Source: Planctomycetaceae bacterium UBA2671 (GTDB lineage: Bacteria; Planctomycetota; Planctomycetia; Planctomycetales; Planctomycetaceae). From it: a stretch of 23,853 nucleotides of DNA. The translations under genes and the position numbers were made by a program. Shown piece by piece: positions 1 to 8,288 of the stretch. Below the pieces are notes generated by a model, which worked only from the letters and a program-made list of their open reading frames with translations, searched no databases and was not told where the DNA came from. The stretch covers positions 1 to 23,853 of the forward strand of contig DEML01000066.1 in assembly GCA_002359185.1 (NCBI GenBank), read 5' to 3'. Every line of letters starts with the position of its first letter. The stretch's first letter is position 1.

Positions 1-2
1 TG

Positions 3-1199
3 CGTAAAAGTGCGAAAGTCGAAGTCAGTAAGAAGCAATATTCATCTGGTAAATCGCTCTTGGTTCCGAATCCTGACTCTTCAAAAGTTCTGCAACGTGA
101 CATGCCCCATTTGCGCATCATTAACGATGCGCTGTGGTACGCGGCCAACAATGTGATTTCTGATCGTGGAAAAGGAGGAAGTGATAAAACTGGACGCGAC
201 CATCCACTCCACGGAATTCCACGAGACTCACGCGGCCCACTTTCCAACCTCTTCGTGTGTGGGATCTGTGGGAGCAAAATGTATATGGAAGGTCGAAATG
301 AGGGCGGCTATCGATGTAGTGCAGCAAGTAAGGGGGATTGCTGGAATAAGGCGACTGCATTGCGTGATTTTGTGCATAATCAAATTGGCACCTCTATTTC
401 AAATGCAATCTTGCACAATGCATCTTTACTTGTACCTTCCTTGGCGAGTTACGCTGAGGAGTTGATTCGTTCACATGGTAACCTCGGTGAGCAAGAGTCG
501 GCATTGAAAAAGAAACGACTTGAGATCGAGAAACAAAAACAGAGACTTTTGGAGTACATAAAAACGACTGATCAGCCACCGGAATTCGTACAGGATGAGA
601 TGAAGCAACTTCAGTCGGACATCTCCAGACTTGAAATTGAAACACGGACTTTCAATGCAAAAAAGAATCGTACGGTAGAGAGCCCATCAGTGGATCAACT
701 GCAGGTTTTGATTCACGAAGCTGCAGACAAGTTTACTCTAGCAAATCGCGAAACGAATTCGCTTCTCAAGACTCTGTTACAAGGCCCAATACGTGCCATC
801 CCATGTCAACAGTTTGGCAGCAACAAGGTTGTCCTACGCGCCGAGTTGATATTGCAATTGACCGGCCTGCTCCCCTCTGATTTCCGTACTTATCTGTCAG
901 AAGAAAGTTTACCTGAATCGGATCGCGAAATCACGAAACAGTCGATCACTTTGGATTTGTTTCAACCGTCTTTCGCTCCAAAATACGCAGTAGAAGCACT
1001 CCGCTTCTATGAATCATTTCCCCAGAAGCCTCCCACGCTAACTGAAATCAAAAACCATTTAGATATCTCTAGACGAACCGCTCATCGTGCTCTCAAAATG
1101 GGTAAAGAAATGAAAGCAGCTGGGATAACTGACCCTTTTATCCCGCTTACGGAGAGACCGGAAAACGTTTCGCGATGGGTATCTAAGGACTCAGCGTGA
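3..1199 (+). CDS. Large serine recombinase, C-terminal part (5' end outside window)
   Basis: The frame is open from the window edge to the stop at 1197-1199, so the N-terminal catalytic domain lies outside. What remains is the end of the recombinase domain, then a zinc beta-ribbon with the CGIC pair (bases about 261-272) and a second cysteine pair around CSAASKGDC, then a long charged helical stretch (bases about 490-660) typical of the coiled coil in large serine integrases. The last ~100 residues look like a small helix-turn-helix (DISRRTAHRALKMGK). Large serine recombinases integrate and excise phages and genomic islands at att sites. Lying beside IS debris and defence-type genes, this one may have mobilised the island to its right. 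Domain assignment is confident. Whether it is active cannot be judged without the catalytic serine. A TTG at 60 is not a believable start because the frame continues upstream. Confidence 0.85.
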   Translation, partial: RKSAKVEVSKKQYSSGKSLLVPNPDSSKVLQRDMPHLRIINDALWYAANNVISDRGKGGSDKTGRDHPLHGIPRDSRGPLSNLFVCGICGSKMYMEGRNEGGYRCSAASKGDCWNKATALRDFVHNQIGTSISNAILHNASLLVPSLASYAEELIRSHGNLGEQESALKKKRLEIEKQKQRLLEYIKTTDQPPEFVQDEMKQLQSDISRLEIETRTFNAKKNRTVESPSVDQLQVLIHEAADKFTLANRETNSLLKTLLQGPIRAIPCQQFGSNKVVLRAELILQLTGLLPSDFRTYLSEESLPESDREITKQSITLDLFQPSFAPKYAVEALRFYESFPQKPPTLTEIKNHLDISRRTAHRALKMGKEMKAAGITDPFIPLTERPENVSRWVSKDSA

Positions 1200-1267
1200 A
1201 GTCACAGAAACGTCTGCAATGCAGTGGATGGAATCTGATACTTGCCATTACCTTTCTAATTAGAAAC

Positions 1268-1308
1268 GCTTGGCCGCCATATTGGCGGCCAAGCAGTCAT
1301 TTTCTTTA
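1268..1308 (+). terminator. Intrinsic-type terminator after the recombinase
   Basis: A perfect 12-bp inverted repeat (GCTTGGCCGCCA / TGGCGGCCAAGC, arms 1268-1279 and 1283-1294) with a 3-nt loop TAT is followed within a few bases by the T-rich stretch CATTTTCTTT. It begins 69 bp after the recombinase stop codon. The stem is strong and GC-rich, and its place fits termination of that gene. It may work in both directions. Confidence 0.7.
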
Positions 1309-1582
1309 GCTATCAGAAGCCAACATCTGAAAGCGGTTTGATGTCTTGGACATTATTCGTTTATCACGGGAACGAATTGGATAAATCCTACCGCGAATTA
1401 GGATGCCGGAGCCAAATCCGAAAGTTCACGACTTTTGAACTATTTAATAACTAAAAGATGTCTAACAGAGTGGGCATTTGGTGTCCCAGCAATAATTTAG
1501 GGTATGTATCATCCGCCTATTAAATTGAGGCTCGATGCCTGATGTTACTTCCGTTACGGGTCAGTGGATTATTCTGTGTATG
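1301..1582. other. Intergenic stretch, no gene recognised
   Basis: About 280 bp without a convincing reading frame, codon pattern or RNA gene. It separates the recombinase terminator from the transposase remnant. An attachment-site core could lie here, since serine recombinase genes often sit at one edge of their island, but no repeat pair marking it is visible within the window. Confidence 0.4.
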
Positions 1583-1885
1583 CTTTCTGGTTTAGCTCCG
1601 AAGCTTACAGAAATTGGATCGCGTGAAAGCCCATAGGCCAAGCACGTTCGGGACCACTGGAAGATTGAGAACCAGATGCACTGGAGTTTGGACGTCACTT
1701 TTGCAGAAGATACAAGCCGGATCCGTAAAGGTGAGGGAGCGGCGAACGCAGCGATCTTCCGCCGATTAGCACTGACAATTCTGAAACGCTACACCGAAGA
1801 AAAACTCAGTATGCGAGCCAAACGACTGACCGCAAGCTGGAATTCAGAGAACTTACTGCGATATTTAACAGGAAATCAGGCGTAA
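1583..1885 (+). pseudogene. ISAs1-family transposase, C-terminal remnant
   Basis: The clear part (1640-1885) reads VRDHWKIEN followed by HWSLDVTFAEDTSRIRKG and RRLALTILK, the hallmark C-terminal segment of ISAs1-family DDE transposases, containing the catalytic glutamate of the W-x-L-D-V-x-F-x-E-D stretch. Upstream the same frame gives LSGLAPKLTEIG, which fits the preceding part of the family, but it is interrupted by a TAG at 1634-1636. The rest of the gene (normally about 370 codons) and the left inverted repeat are missing. The natural stop is followed at once by a terminal repeat, as in intact family members. This is a dead 3' relic of an insertion sequence. Confidence 0.85.
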
Positions 1886-1887
1886 TC

Positions 1888-1903
1888 TCATGCGATTGCC
1901 CTG
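1888..1903 (+). repeat. Right terminal inverted repeat of the ISAs1-family remnant
   Basis: The sequence TCATGCGATTGCCCTG begins two bases after the transposase stop. ISAs1-family elements commonly end with this kind of repeat (CAGGGCAA... in the outward direction). No matching left copy is seen upstream, so the element is truncated on that side. The match to the family consensus is from memory. Confidence 0.6.
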
Positions 1904-1945
1904 GTATGGCAAATGCCAACTCTGTGCCTGAGCATTAAGGCATCA

Positions 1946-1972
1946 CCCTACATTTTAGGATGCAGGGTTTTT
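1946..1972 (+). terminator. Possible hairpin terminator
   Basis: CCCTACAT and ATGCAGGG form an 8-bp stem with one mismatch around a 6-nt loop, followed by a run of five T. It sits about 40 bp outside the IS right end and may belong to a gene that is no longer there. Confidence 0.4.
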
Positions 1973-2168
1973 CGGCGTTCCAATGTCTTTCATAATCACT
2001 TGCTGGAGAATCCACCCCATTTGACGTAATCTAATGTCACCTATGGTAGTTTCACAGTACACACTATCCACGTGGTCACTCGCTGTGGCAGCGACTTGGA
2101 TGGGCCGTGTCAACCTTAACAGGATTGGAGATCGAAATTCGGGCCAGGAACTGACGTATCACGCGTTC

Positions 2169-2426
2169 ATGACAGACAATCTTCCAACACCGGCTTCCGA
2201 CTAAGGTGGAGAATTTCTGCTTTAACAGACTGATGACGACTCAACCCGCATCGTAGTTCGGATGGTCGACGAAACTGTAAAACTGCCCCAGAAAGACATG
2301 GCTGAGTGATTTCAGTCCACGCCGCAAAATATAACCCAGCATCTCGCTTCGAGTTACGAAGAAGTTGAATTCGTCGAATCAGCAACTTGTAAGGAGTGCT
2401 TACAAGTTCGACCCAAAGGTAAATAA
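2169..2426 (+). pseudogene. RhuM-family (virulence_RhuM) protein, N-terminal pseudogene
   Basis: Read through in one frame from ATG 2169, this gives GGEFLL, then QTDDDSTRIVVRMVDETVKL and PQKDMAE, then TPQNITQHL, then ATCKECLQVRPKGK. This is the N-terminal region of RhuM-family proteins, whose usual pattern is GEILLYQTEDG, RIEVRL, ETVWLSQKQMAELF, NIT.H, ATCK..LQVR. In-frame stops lie at 2202 (TAA), 2223 (TAA, where the family has tyrosine), 2307 (TGA, where it has leucine) and 2424 (TAA). The C-terminal two thirds are absent. The next gene begins two bases after the last stop, so deletion or insertion appears to have joined the relic to it. RhuM genes are often found in restriction-modification and other defence islands. 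Their biochemical role is not settled. Confidence 0.75.
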
Positions 2427-2428
2427 TC

Positions 2429-3841
2429 ATGCCAACAACACCGGCTCAAATCGATCTTTGGCGAGTGATGCCGTCGGAATCGCAGCATTTGGAATTCAAG
2501 GAAGCGAAGACCAGCTTCGACAACAAGAAGTTGTACCGCTACTGCGTCGCTCTGGCCAACGAAGGGGGTGGCCATTTACTATTGGGAATCGCTGACAAAC
2601 CACCACGTTCTGTCGTCGGCACACAAGCATTCAATGATCCTGTTGTAATGGCTGCCAAACTGTTTCAGGCAATCGGGTTTCGCGTTGAGATTGAAGCAGT
2701 AGCACATCCAGAGGGGCGTGTGGTGGTATTCCAGATTCCATCACGTCCACGCGGAACTGCTTATCACTACGAAGGAGCATACCTGATGCGGTCTGGCGAA
2801 GAGTTGGTACCGATGAGTGAGGACCAGTTGCGCAAGATTTTTGACGAAGGCAAACCAGACTGGCTTTCGGAAACGGTTAGCGGTAGTTTCACGGATGCCG
2901 ACGTGGTGCGTCTGTTGGACACACAGAGTTTCTTCGACCTGCTGAAAATCCCTTATCCCACGACACAATCTGGAGTGCTGGAAAAGCTGCAGTCGGAAAA
3001 CTTGATAGGTCGCGCAGAATCGAGTCAATGGAAAATCTGCAACATGGGAGCGTTGTTGCTCGCCAAAGACCTCAATGAGTTTGGCTTGCTTGCTCGGCGT
3101 GCTTCGCGTGTCATTCATTACAAAGGGAAAGGGAAGTTGGAGACACGTCTCGACCAAACTGGAAATAAGGGTTACGCGGTTGGATTTGAAGGACTGATAA
3201 ATTTTGTCTCGGGCCTTTCTCCATCAAACGAATTGATTACTGATGCATTGCGAACAGAGACGCAAATGTTTCCTAAGATTGCCATCCGCGAACTTATTGG
3301 CAATGCTCTCGTCCATCAAAATTTTGACGAGACAGGTTCGTCCGTCCGAATTGAACTGTTCGACGATCGGTTGGAAATCTCGAATCCTGGCGTTCCCTTA
3401 ATCTCCACAGATCGATTTATTGATGAATACAAATCCAGGAATGAAGCATTGGCTGATTTGATGCGTCGCATGGGAATCTGCGAGGAAAAGAGCAGCGGCA
3501 TTGACAAGGTCGTGAATGCTGCTGAGATTTTTCAACTTCCGGCTCCAGATTTTCGCGTGTCAGCTTTTCACACAACTGCAGTCTTATTCGGCCATCAAGA
3601 CTTTGAAGCAATGGATCGCGAAGGGCGAATCCGTGCCTGTTATCAACATTGCTGCTTAAAGTGGGTCATGAACGAACGAATGACCAACCAGTCACTTCGT
3701 GAAAGATTCAAATTGAATGACAAGCAGTCTGAAACCGCATCTCGAATTCTCAGGGAAACAATGGATGTCGAAAAGATAAAACTTTCAGACCCAACAGTGA
3801 CGTCAACACGATATCGAAGCTATGTTCCGTTCTGGGCCTGA
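2429..3841 (+). CDS. AlbA_2 (Schlafen-type) ATP-binding protein / putative regulator
   Basis: This 470-aa protein has an N-terminal AlbA_2 domain (residues about 15-130, with ESQHLEFKEAK at 17-27 and NEGGGHLLLGI at 44-54), a middle region, a GHKL-like ATPase segment of HATPase_c_4 type (N292 in NALVHQNF, then FDDRLEISNPG and KSSGIDKV), and a C-terminal part that is probably winged helix. The layout matches COG2865-type proteins, annotated as transcriptional regulators or RNA/DNA-binding ATPases and frequent in defence islands. The ATG at 2429 has AAAGG at 2415-2419. It directly follows the RhuM relic and precedes a helicase-nuclease by 179 bp on the same strand, so a functional pairing is possible but unproven. 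The reading frame looks intact. Confidence 0.8.
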   Translation: MPTTPAQIDLWRVMPSESQHLEFKEAKTSFDNKKLYRYCVALANEGGGHLLLGIADKPPRSVVGTQAFNDPVVMAAKLFQAIGFRVEIEAVAHPEGRVVVFQIPSRPRGTAYHYEGAYLMRSGEELVPMSEDQLRKIFDEGKPDWLSETVSGSFTDADVVRLLDTQSFFDLLKIPYPTTQSGVLEKLQSENLIGRAESSQWKICNMGALLLAKDLNEFGLLARRASRVIHYKGKGKLETRLDQTGNKGYAVGFEGLINFVSGLSPSNELITDALRTETQMFPKIAIRELIGNALVHQNFDETGSSVRIELFDDRLEISNPGVPLISTDRFIDEYKSRNEALADLMRRMGICEEKSSGIDKVVNAAEIFQLPAPDFRVSAFHTTAVLFGHQDFEAMDREGRIRACYQHCCLKWVMNERMTNQSLRERFKLNDKQSETASRILRETMDVEKIKLSDPTVTSTRYRSYVPFWA

Positions 3842-4020
3842 ATTCCGTTTAGAAACAACTGGAAGAGACAATTTTCTTTTCGCGTAACTCGTTGTTTAGC
3901 AATAACTTACTACATTAGATGCTATTTCCGGAAGACCTCTCAATGACAAATTCAAATAATTGATACCGCACTTTTGAGCACAGTATCGGGACTGCCTGAA
4001 CTCACAGATCAAGGGAGATT

Positions 4021-6915
4021 ATGCCAACTTACTTCAGTGAACATTCGAGCACAATGCTGTTCCCGGAACGGATAGAAGCGACTAAGGGCCTCAGACGTGC
4101 CCAGAGAGGAGCAATCTTTGCAATTGGATCACATTTCAGCTTGTCTAGGAACAATGCTCTAATTTCTATGCCAACGGGCACGGGGAAGACTGGCGTATTG
4201 ATGATGGCACCATTCTTATTGAGAGCCTCACGATGCCTGATAATCACGCCGAGTAGAATGGTTCGAGACCAGATTGCAGAAGAGTACCGAAGCCTTGCAC
4301 TACTAAAACTACTTGGCGTTCTACCCGAATCGCTACCTTGCCCAAATGTTCAGGCTGTTGAATCGAAGATTCTACGAGACGAGCAATGGGAAACGCTCTC
4401 ATCCGCTGATGTTGTTGTGACCACGCCCATGGGATCGAGCCCAGCCCTAAATGACATTCCTCATCCACCTGACGATCTATTTGACTTGCTGCTCGTTGAT
4501 GAAGCACATCACAGTCCGGCGAGAACGTGGAAAGCATTGATGCACGCGTTCCCATTGTCACGTCAGATTCTTTTCACAGCTACACCTTTTCGACGTGATC
4601 GTAAACAAATCCCTGGAGAATTTGTTTACGAATTTCCGCTGCGGGACGCTTTAGCTGATGGAGTGTTTGGAGCAATTGAATTTGTTGGATGTGAAACTGA
4701 TAGTCAGCTTTCCAACGACGTTGTGATTGCTCGCAAAACCCAAGAGATCTACAACGGAGATCGAGAAGCAGGGTTGGATCACCGAGTCATGGTGCGAACT
4801 GACAGTCGAACTCGGGCTACCGAACTTCTCGAAATCTATCAACAGTCGACAAGCCTACGTCTTGCGATTATTCACGGCAATCATTCTTTAACTCATGTGC
4901 GTCGATCCGTCCAAAGATTGAAAGACACAGACCTCGATGGTGTCATATGCGTGGATATGTTTGGTGAAGGTGTGGACTTGCCACAATTGAAGATTGCAGC
5001 GATTCACTCCCCCCATCGCTCTCTAGCGGTGACGTTACAATTTATTGGTCGATTCGCGCGAACAGGAGCAGATAACATCGGAAATGCTAAATTCGTTGCA
5101 GTGCCGGAGGAAATCGAAACCGAGACCAAAACATTGTATCAGCAAGGTGCCATATGGGAAGAACTTGTGACAAACTTGGCTGACTCTCGTGTATCCAGTG
5201 AACGCGAACTTCGTGAACAACTACGAAGTTTCTCTCCAGAACAAATGGTCGTGTCGGAGACAGATATGACACTATCAGTGATACGACCGTGGTATCACAG
5301 CAAAGTGTTTCATGTTTCATCATCCGTAAACTTACATACTTCACTTGATTTTTCTGGCGACTTGGACGTCATTCAGAGGTTTGTCAGTGACGATCTCAGT
5401 TGTGCAGTCTACGTATGCCATTCAGCAAAGAAGCCTCGCTGGATGGAGGTTCCTTCAATTCAGGATGTTTCATATCACCTTTTCATAATTTATAACGACC
5501 GGCCCAGGGGGCTACTGTTCATTAACTCGTCAGTCAAGACTGAGGACATGTATTCCCACATAGCAGAGCAATTGACGAATGGCACCTTTCACGGTGTCTC
5601 AACCTCAACCATCAATCGCGCCTTACGAGCCTTGGAGAATCCTGCCTTTTTTAGCGTAGGTCTAAAAAATCGACTCTTTGGGAATCAAGTCGAAAGCTAT
5701 CGCATTATTTCAGGGGAAAGAGCTGATGGTGCAGTGAGCAACACCGACGCTCAGTTGTTCGACCGGGGCCACTTGTTCGGAAGTGGTGACACAAGCGAAG
5801 GGAAAGCCACGCTCGGTATCAGCACGCTGTCCAAAGTATGGAGCAACAAATCAGGCTTTGTTCCTGAGTATGTCGCATGGTGCCGCTCTGTCGCGGAACA
5901 TCTAACAAACTCTACGCCCGTCGTGACCGGCTCACGTATCGATCTGCTCGCTACCGGTGAGGAAGTGACGTCAATTCCATCCCGGGTCATTGGAGCAAGC
6001 TGGCACGAGACTGCATACAAAATACGCCCAGTTGTCACCGACAATGAAGACACTACTTATAAATGTGACCTCCTATCACTCGATCTTGAAATCATTGACA
6101 GCAATGCATCATCGGCTCGCGTTCACCTTCACGGACTTGGTGAACCCATAGCGATTGAATTTCGCATTGACGGTACCCCCTTTTTTCAAATTGTTTCGCA
6201 GCGAGATATTTCAATAGCCACTCGCACAGTGACGGGTTCATTATCGGAATACATGTCTAGTTTTGGCTTTCACCTTTACCTATCAGACTTCTCGCGTCTT
6301 TATCAAAACCAGTTGTTCCGTTCCAACCTTGATTTGGAACATCTTCCCGCAACTGCATTACAGTCTCTAGACTGGACAATGTTAGGCGTGGACATTTGTC
6401 GTGAATTTGGCCAGTCACCAAACGGAATTTCAATCCATCAAGCTATCCAAGATCACCTTGTGCATTCTGATGCAACCGTCGTTGTCTATGATCATCGCTC
6501 TGGAGAAATTGCAGATTTTGTCACGCTTCAATCGGAAGACGGGGTAGTGACGTGCGAGGTCTTTCACTGTAAAGGAGCAGGTGGTGAATTGCCGTCAAGC
6601 AGAGTCGGAGACGCCTATGAGGTAGCAGGACAAGTCGTAAAAAGTGTAAAGCACTCGAAAACTCCAGCCTCTTTGAAGACTGAGCTGACACGACGATTGG
6701 CGTCCGGATCAACTTATTGTAAAGGAGGGTTATCTGAAGTTGAACGCTTGCTAGACGAAGCCGAGAGGGATAGGTTCGAGTTTCGCGTCTGTCTAGTCCA
6801 GCCTGGAATTTCTATTACCTCGTTGACTGAGCCAGTTGCAAGAATTCTTGCCGGTGCCTTCGATTATGTTCGTGCGACAACTGGGATCACACCAAGATTT
6901 TTAGTTTCCGATTAG
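4021..6915 (+). CDS. SF2 DEAD/DEAH-box helicase with C-terminal nuclease-like domain
   Basis: This 964-aa protein has the full set of SF2 helicase motifs: Walker A PTGTGKT (51-57), motif II DEAH (160-163), motif III TATP (186-189), GEGVDLP and motif VI QFIGRFART (from 340). After a long unrecognised middle part, residues about 820-910 carry ADF (D832), then CEVFHCK (E846, H849, K851), then YEVAGQVVKS. This spacing resembles a PD-(D/E)XK-type nuclease core with an H-x-K form, as I recall from other helicases of defence islands. The nuclease call is inference. The start at 4021 has AAGGGAG eight bases upstream. The AlbA_2 gene lies upstream on the same strand. The best guess is an anti-phage or plasmid-control helicase-nuclease; the specific named system could not be identified. 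Confidence 0.75.
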   Translation: MPTYFSEHSSTMLFPERIEATKGLRRAQRGAIFAIGSHFSLSRNNALISMPTGTGKTGVLMMAPFLLRASRCLIITPSRMVRDQIAEEYRSLALLKLLGVLPESLPCPNVQAVESKILRDEQWETLSSADVVVTTPMGSSPALNDIPHPPDDLFDLLLVDEAHHSPARTWKALMHAFPLSRQILFTATPFRRDRKQIPGEFVYEFPLRDALADGVFGAIEFVGCETDSQLSNDVVIARKTQEIYNGDREAGLDHRVMVRTDSRTRATELLEIYQQSTSLRLAIIHGNHSLTHVRRSVQRLKDTDLDGVICVDMFGEGVDLPQLKIAAIHSPHRSLAVTLQFIGRFARTGADNIGNAKFVAVPEEIETETKTLYQQGAIWEELVTNLADSRVSSERELREQLRSFSPEQMVVSETDMTLSVIRPWYHSKVFHVSSSVNLHTSLDFSGDLDVIQRFVSDDLSCAVYVCHSAKKPRWMEVPSIQDVSYHLFIIYNDRPRGLLFINSSVKTEDMYSHIAEQLTNGTFHGVSTSTINRALRALENPAFFSVGLKNRLFGNQVESYRIISGERADGAVSNTDAQLFDRGHLFGSGDTSEGKATLGISTLSKVWSNKSGFVPEYVAWCRSVAEHLTNSTPVVTGSRIDLLATGEEVTSIPSRVIGASWHETAYKIRPVVTDNEDTTYKCDLLSLDLEIIDSNASSARVHLHGLGEPIAIEFRIDGTPFFQIVSQRDISIATRTVTGSLSEYMSSFGFHLYLSDFSRLYQNQLFRSNLDLEHLPATALQSLDWTMLGVDICREFGQSPNGISIHQAIQDHLVHSDATVVVYDHRSGEIADFVTLQSEDGVVTCEVFHCKGAGGELPSSRVGDAYEVAGQVVKSVKHSKTPASLKTELTRRLASGSTYCKGGLSEVERLLDEAERDRFEFRVCLVQPGISITSLTEPVARILAGAFDYVRATTGITPRFLVSD

Positions 6916-7150
6916 CGAGAAACTGTGGCTGAGAATCGCATTCCGCACTGAATTTCAAGATAACGAACTTCTCGAAGACATAGATCGCGACTTCTGCATT
7001 CGCCCCAGTCTGGGATTCCGTCCGGCCCAGCAATTCCAACCCAACCTGGAAGTTTGCGAGAATCTCATCGCGGTTACGCTCCTTGCCTTCGGAGAACTGC
7101 ATCTCCTGTTTCGTCGTCAGAGTGTTCTGGTACTTGAAACCATAACTGTA
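6887..7150 (-). pseudogene. Hypothetical protein fragment, antisense to the helicase end
   Basis: On the minus strand a frame is open from 7150 (after a TGA) to the stop at 6887-6889. It reads as ordinary protein over 6920-7150 (YGFKYQNTLTTKQEMQF, then RNRDEILANFQVGLELLGR, then AEVAIYVFEKFVI) and then runs into antisense of the helicase gene. The composition looks like a true coding relic cut at its C-terminal end. I do not recognise the family, and there is no start with a ribosome-binding site. It probably belonged to a gene whose 5' part was lost when the present junctions formed. Low certainty. Confidence 0.3.
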
Positions 7151-7195
7151 TCACATTGTTATGAAGTTAATCGGATCAACAAAGTGAGAATTGAA

Positions 7196-7230
7196 TCCAG
7201 TTCCGGACGGGACTGGACTTTATTTTCACT
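7196..7230 (+). terminator. Hairpin terminator candidate downstream of the helicase
   Basis: TCCAGTTCC (7196-7204) pairs with GGGACTGGA (7209-7217) over nine positions including one G-U pair, around a GGAC loop, and CTTTATTTTC follows. It lies 280 bp beyond the helicase stop and may end its transcript. Confidence 0.45.
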
Positions 7231-7276
7231 TCAAGAAGATCAGGCGTAACTCAATGCTGTTATAAAGGTTATGACA

Positions 7277-7293
7277 CAGTTAATAATTAACTG
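7277..7293. promoter_or_regulatory. 17-bp palindrome
   Basis: CAGTTAATAATTAACTG is a palindrome with 7-bp arms and a 3-bp centre. It could be an operator for a regulator. No intact gene begins close by, so its target may have been lost. AT-rich palindromes also arise by chance. Confidence 0.25.
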
Positions 7294-7950
7294 CTGATCA
7301 GAAAGTTAAGTTTTGAGCAATTTCCATACATGGTATTCATGTTTGTTAGCCGCCGAGTTATCGGTTCGAGTCCTTCTCGGAGATCACCTGACTTCTGGAT
7401 AGAAGAATCAATCGGGCAGCGAATCCGGTCTGCGTTGCCGGATTACCGCCTCAGCAAATTTCAGCCGCTGATGCCGCCTGAGATCGAGCAGGAAGTACTT
7501 TTCGATTACATGCTGGACCGACATCAGAATGTCGACTGGGTCAGGACAACGATATGACTGTTTTGACACCTCTCAGAGCACTCCCAGCAGCGTGCCGCGT
7601 TATCCAAGTCAGCTTCTCCGGATACCGACTTGGCCTTTACAGCGGATGATCCCATCATATCAGACGTCCCCCAAAAACTCATCGCCACTCTTTTTACCCC
7701 CCAGACGATACTTTTTCTGACCGTTGTTTAGAAAGTCAGTGTGGGCTGAACATGAAAGTCCGCTGAGAACAACTCCGCTTGTGTTGAGGTCCAAAAATAA
7801 TCCAGAGCTAAGATTATGCATCATATGGAGTTATGACAAACAGTCGAATACCATCGATAAATTGATAAGAATCCTGGAAGATCCAGCCTTTAAGTGTGTT
7901 ATCCCTGACGAGCGACACAATGAGTGACGCATTTTAGAAACCACCACTCA
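7294..7950. other. Gene-poor scar with small unrecognised reading frames
   Basis: About 650 bp without a recognised gene. A plus-strand frame at 7395-7557 (RIRSALPDYRLSKF, then PPEIEQEVLFDYMLDR) has protein-like composition and codon use and may be a relic of a lost gene. Frames at 7529-7720 and 7724-7927 look random or highly decayed, and none has a good start region. I read the stretch as the eroded right-hand part of the mobile/defence island. Confidence 0.35.
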
Positions 7951-7961
7951 GGAGTTTAACC

Positions 7962-8219
7962 ATGTCCATGTTACGCATCTCTCGCAAACTGATTCTGGCA
8001 GCCATGCTGGTCACTGTAGTTGGAATCGGCAGCGTGAATAACGCTCAGGCCGAAGCGTGTTGCTACTGGAAAACGGTTACGGTGTATGTCGCTGTGACAA
8101 AATCTTACACCTACTACGTCACACGTTATGATCATTGCGGACATCCTTACGAGATTGCCAGAACGGGATACAAAACGGTTAATGTGCCTGTCCTGAAAAA
8201 GGTGAAAGTCTGTTATTAA
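7962..8219 (+). CDS. Small secreted protein, unknown function
   Basis: This 85-aa protein has a clear Sec signal peptide: positive residues at 5-9 (RISRK), a hydrophobic core (LILAAMLVTVVGIG), and a probable cleavage site after AQA near residue 30. The mature part of about 55 residues has four cysteines (CC near its start, then single ones in DHCGH and KVCY) and alternating tyrosine, valine and threonine, suggesting a beta-rich extracytoplasmic peptide. The ATG at 7962 has AGGAG about seven bases upstream. A second ATG three codons in is possible. Small secreted proteins with this Tyr/Val/Lys pattern occur in planctomycetes without known function. An unrelated ECF sigma gene starts 69 bp downstream, so co-transcription is possible. 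Confidence 0.65.
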   Translation: MSMLRISRKLILAAMLVTVVGIGSVNNAQAEACCYWKTVTVYVAVTKSYTYYVTRYDHCGHPYEIARTGYKTVNVPVLKKVKVCY

Positions 8220-8288
8220 TTTTGGAATCGAGTGGCTTCGGCAGCAGGCTTGCTTGAAGCGAGAGACTAAGCTGACTAATTTACAGTG

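Noticed and set aside
7363..7373. GGTTCGAGTCC, which looks like a tRNA T-loop, with GGAGATCACC a little further on, possibly a tRNA gene or an island attachment site
   Set aside because: The T-stem arms do not pair, and no anticodon or acceptor half can be folded upstream. At best a decayed fragment, possibly chance.
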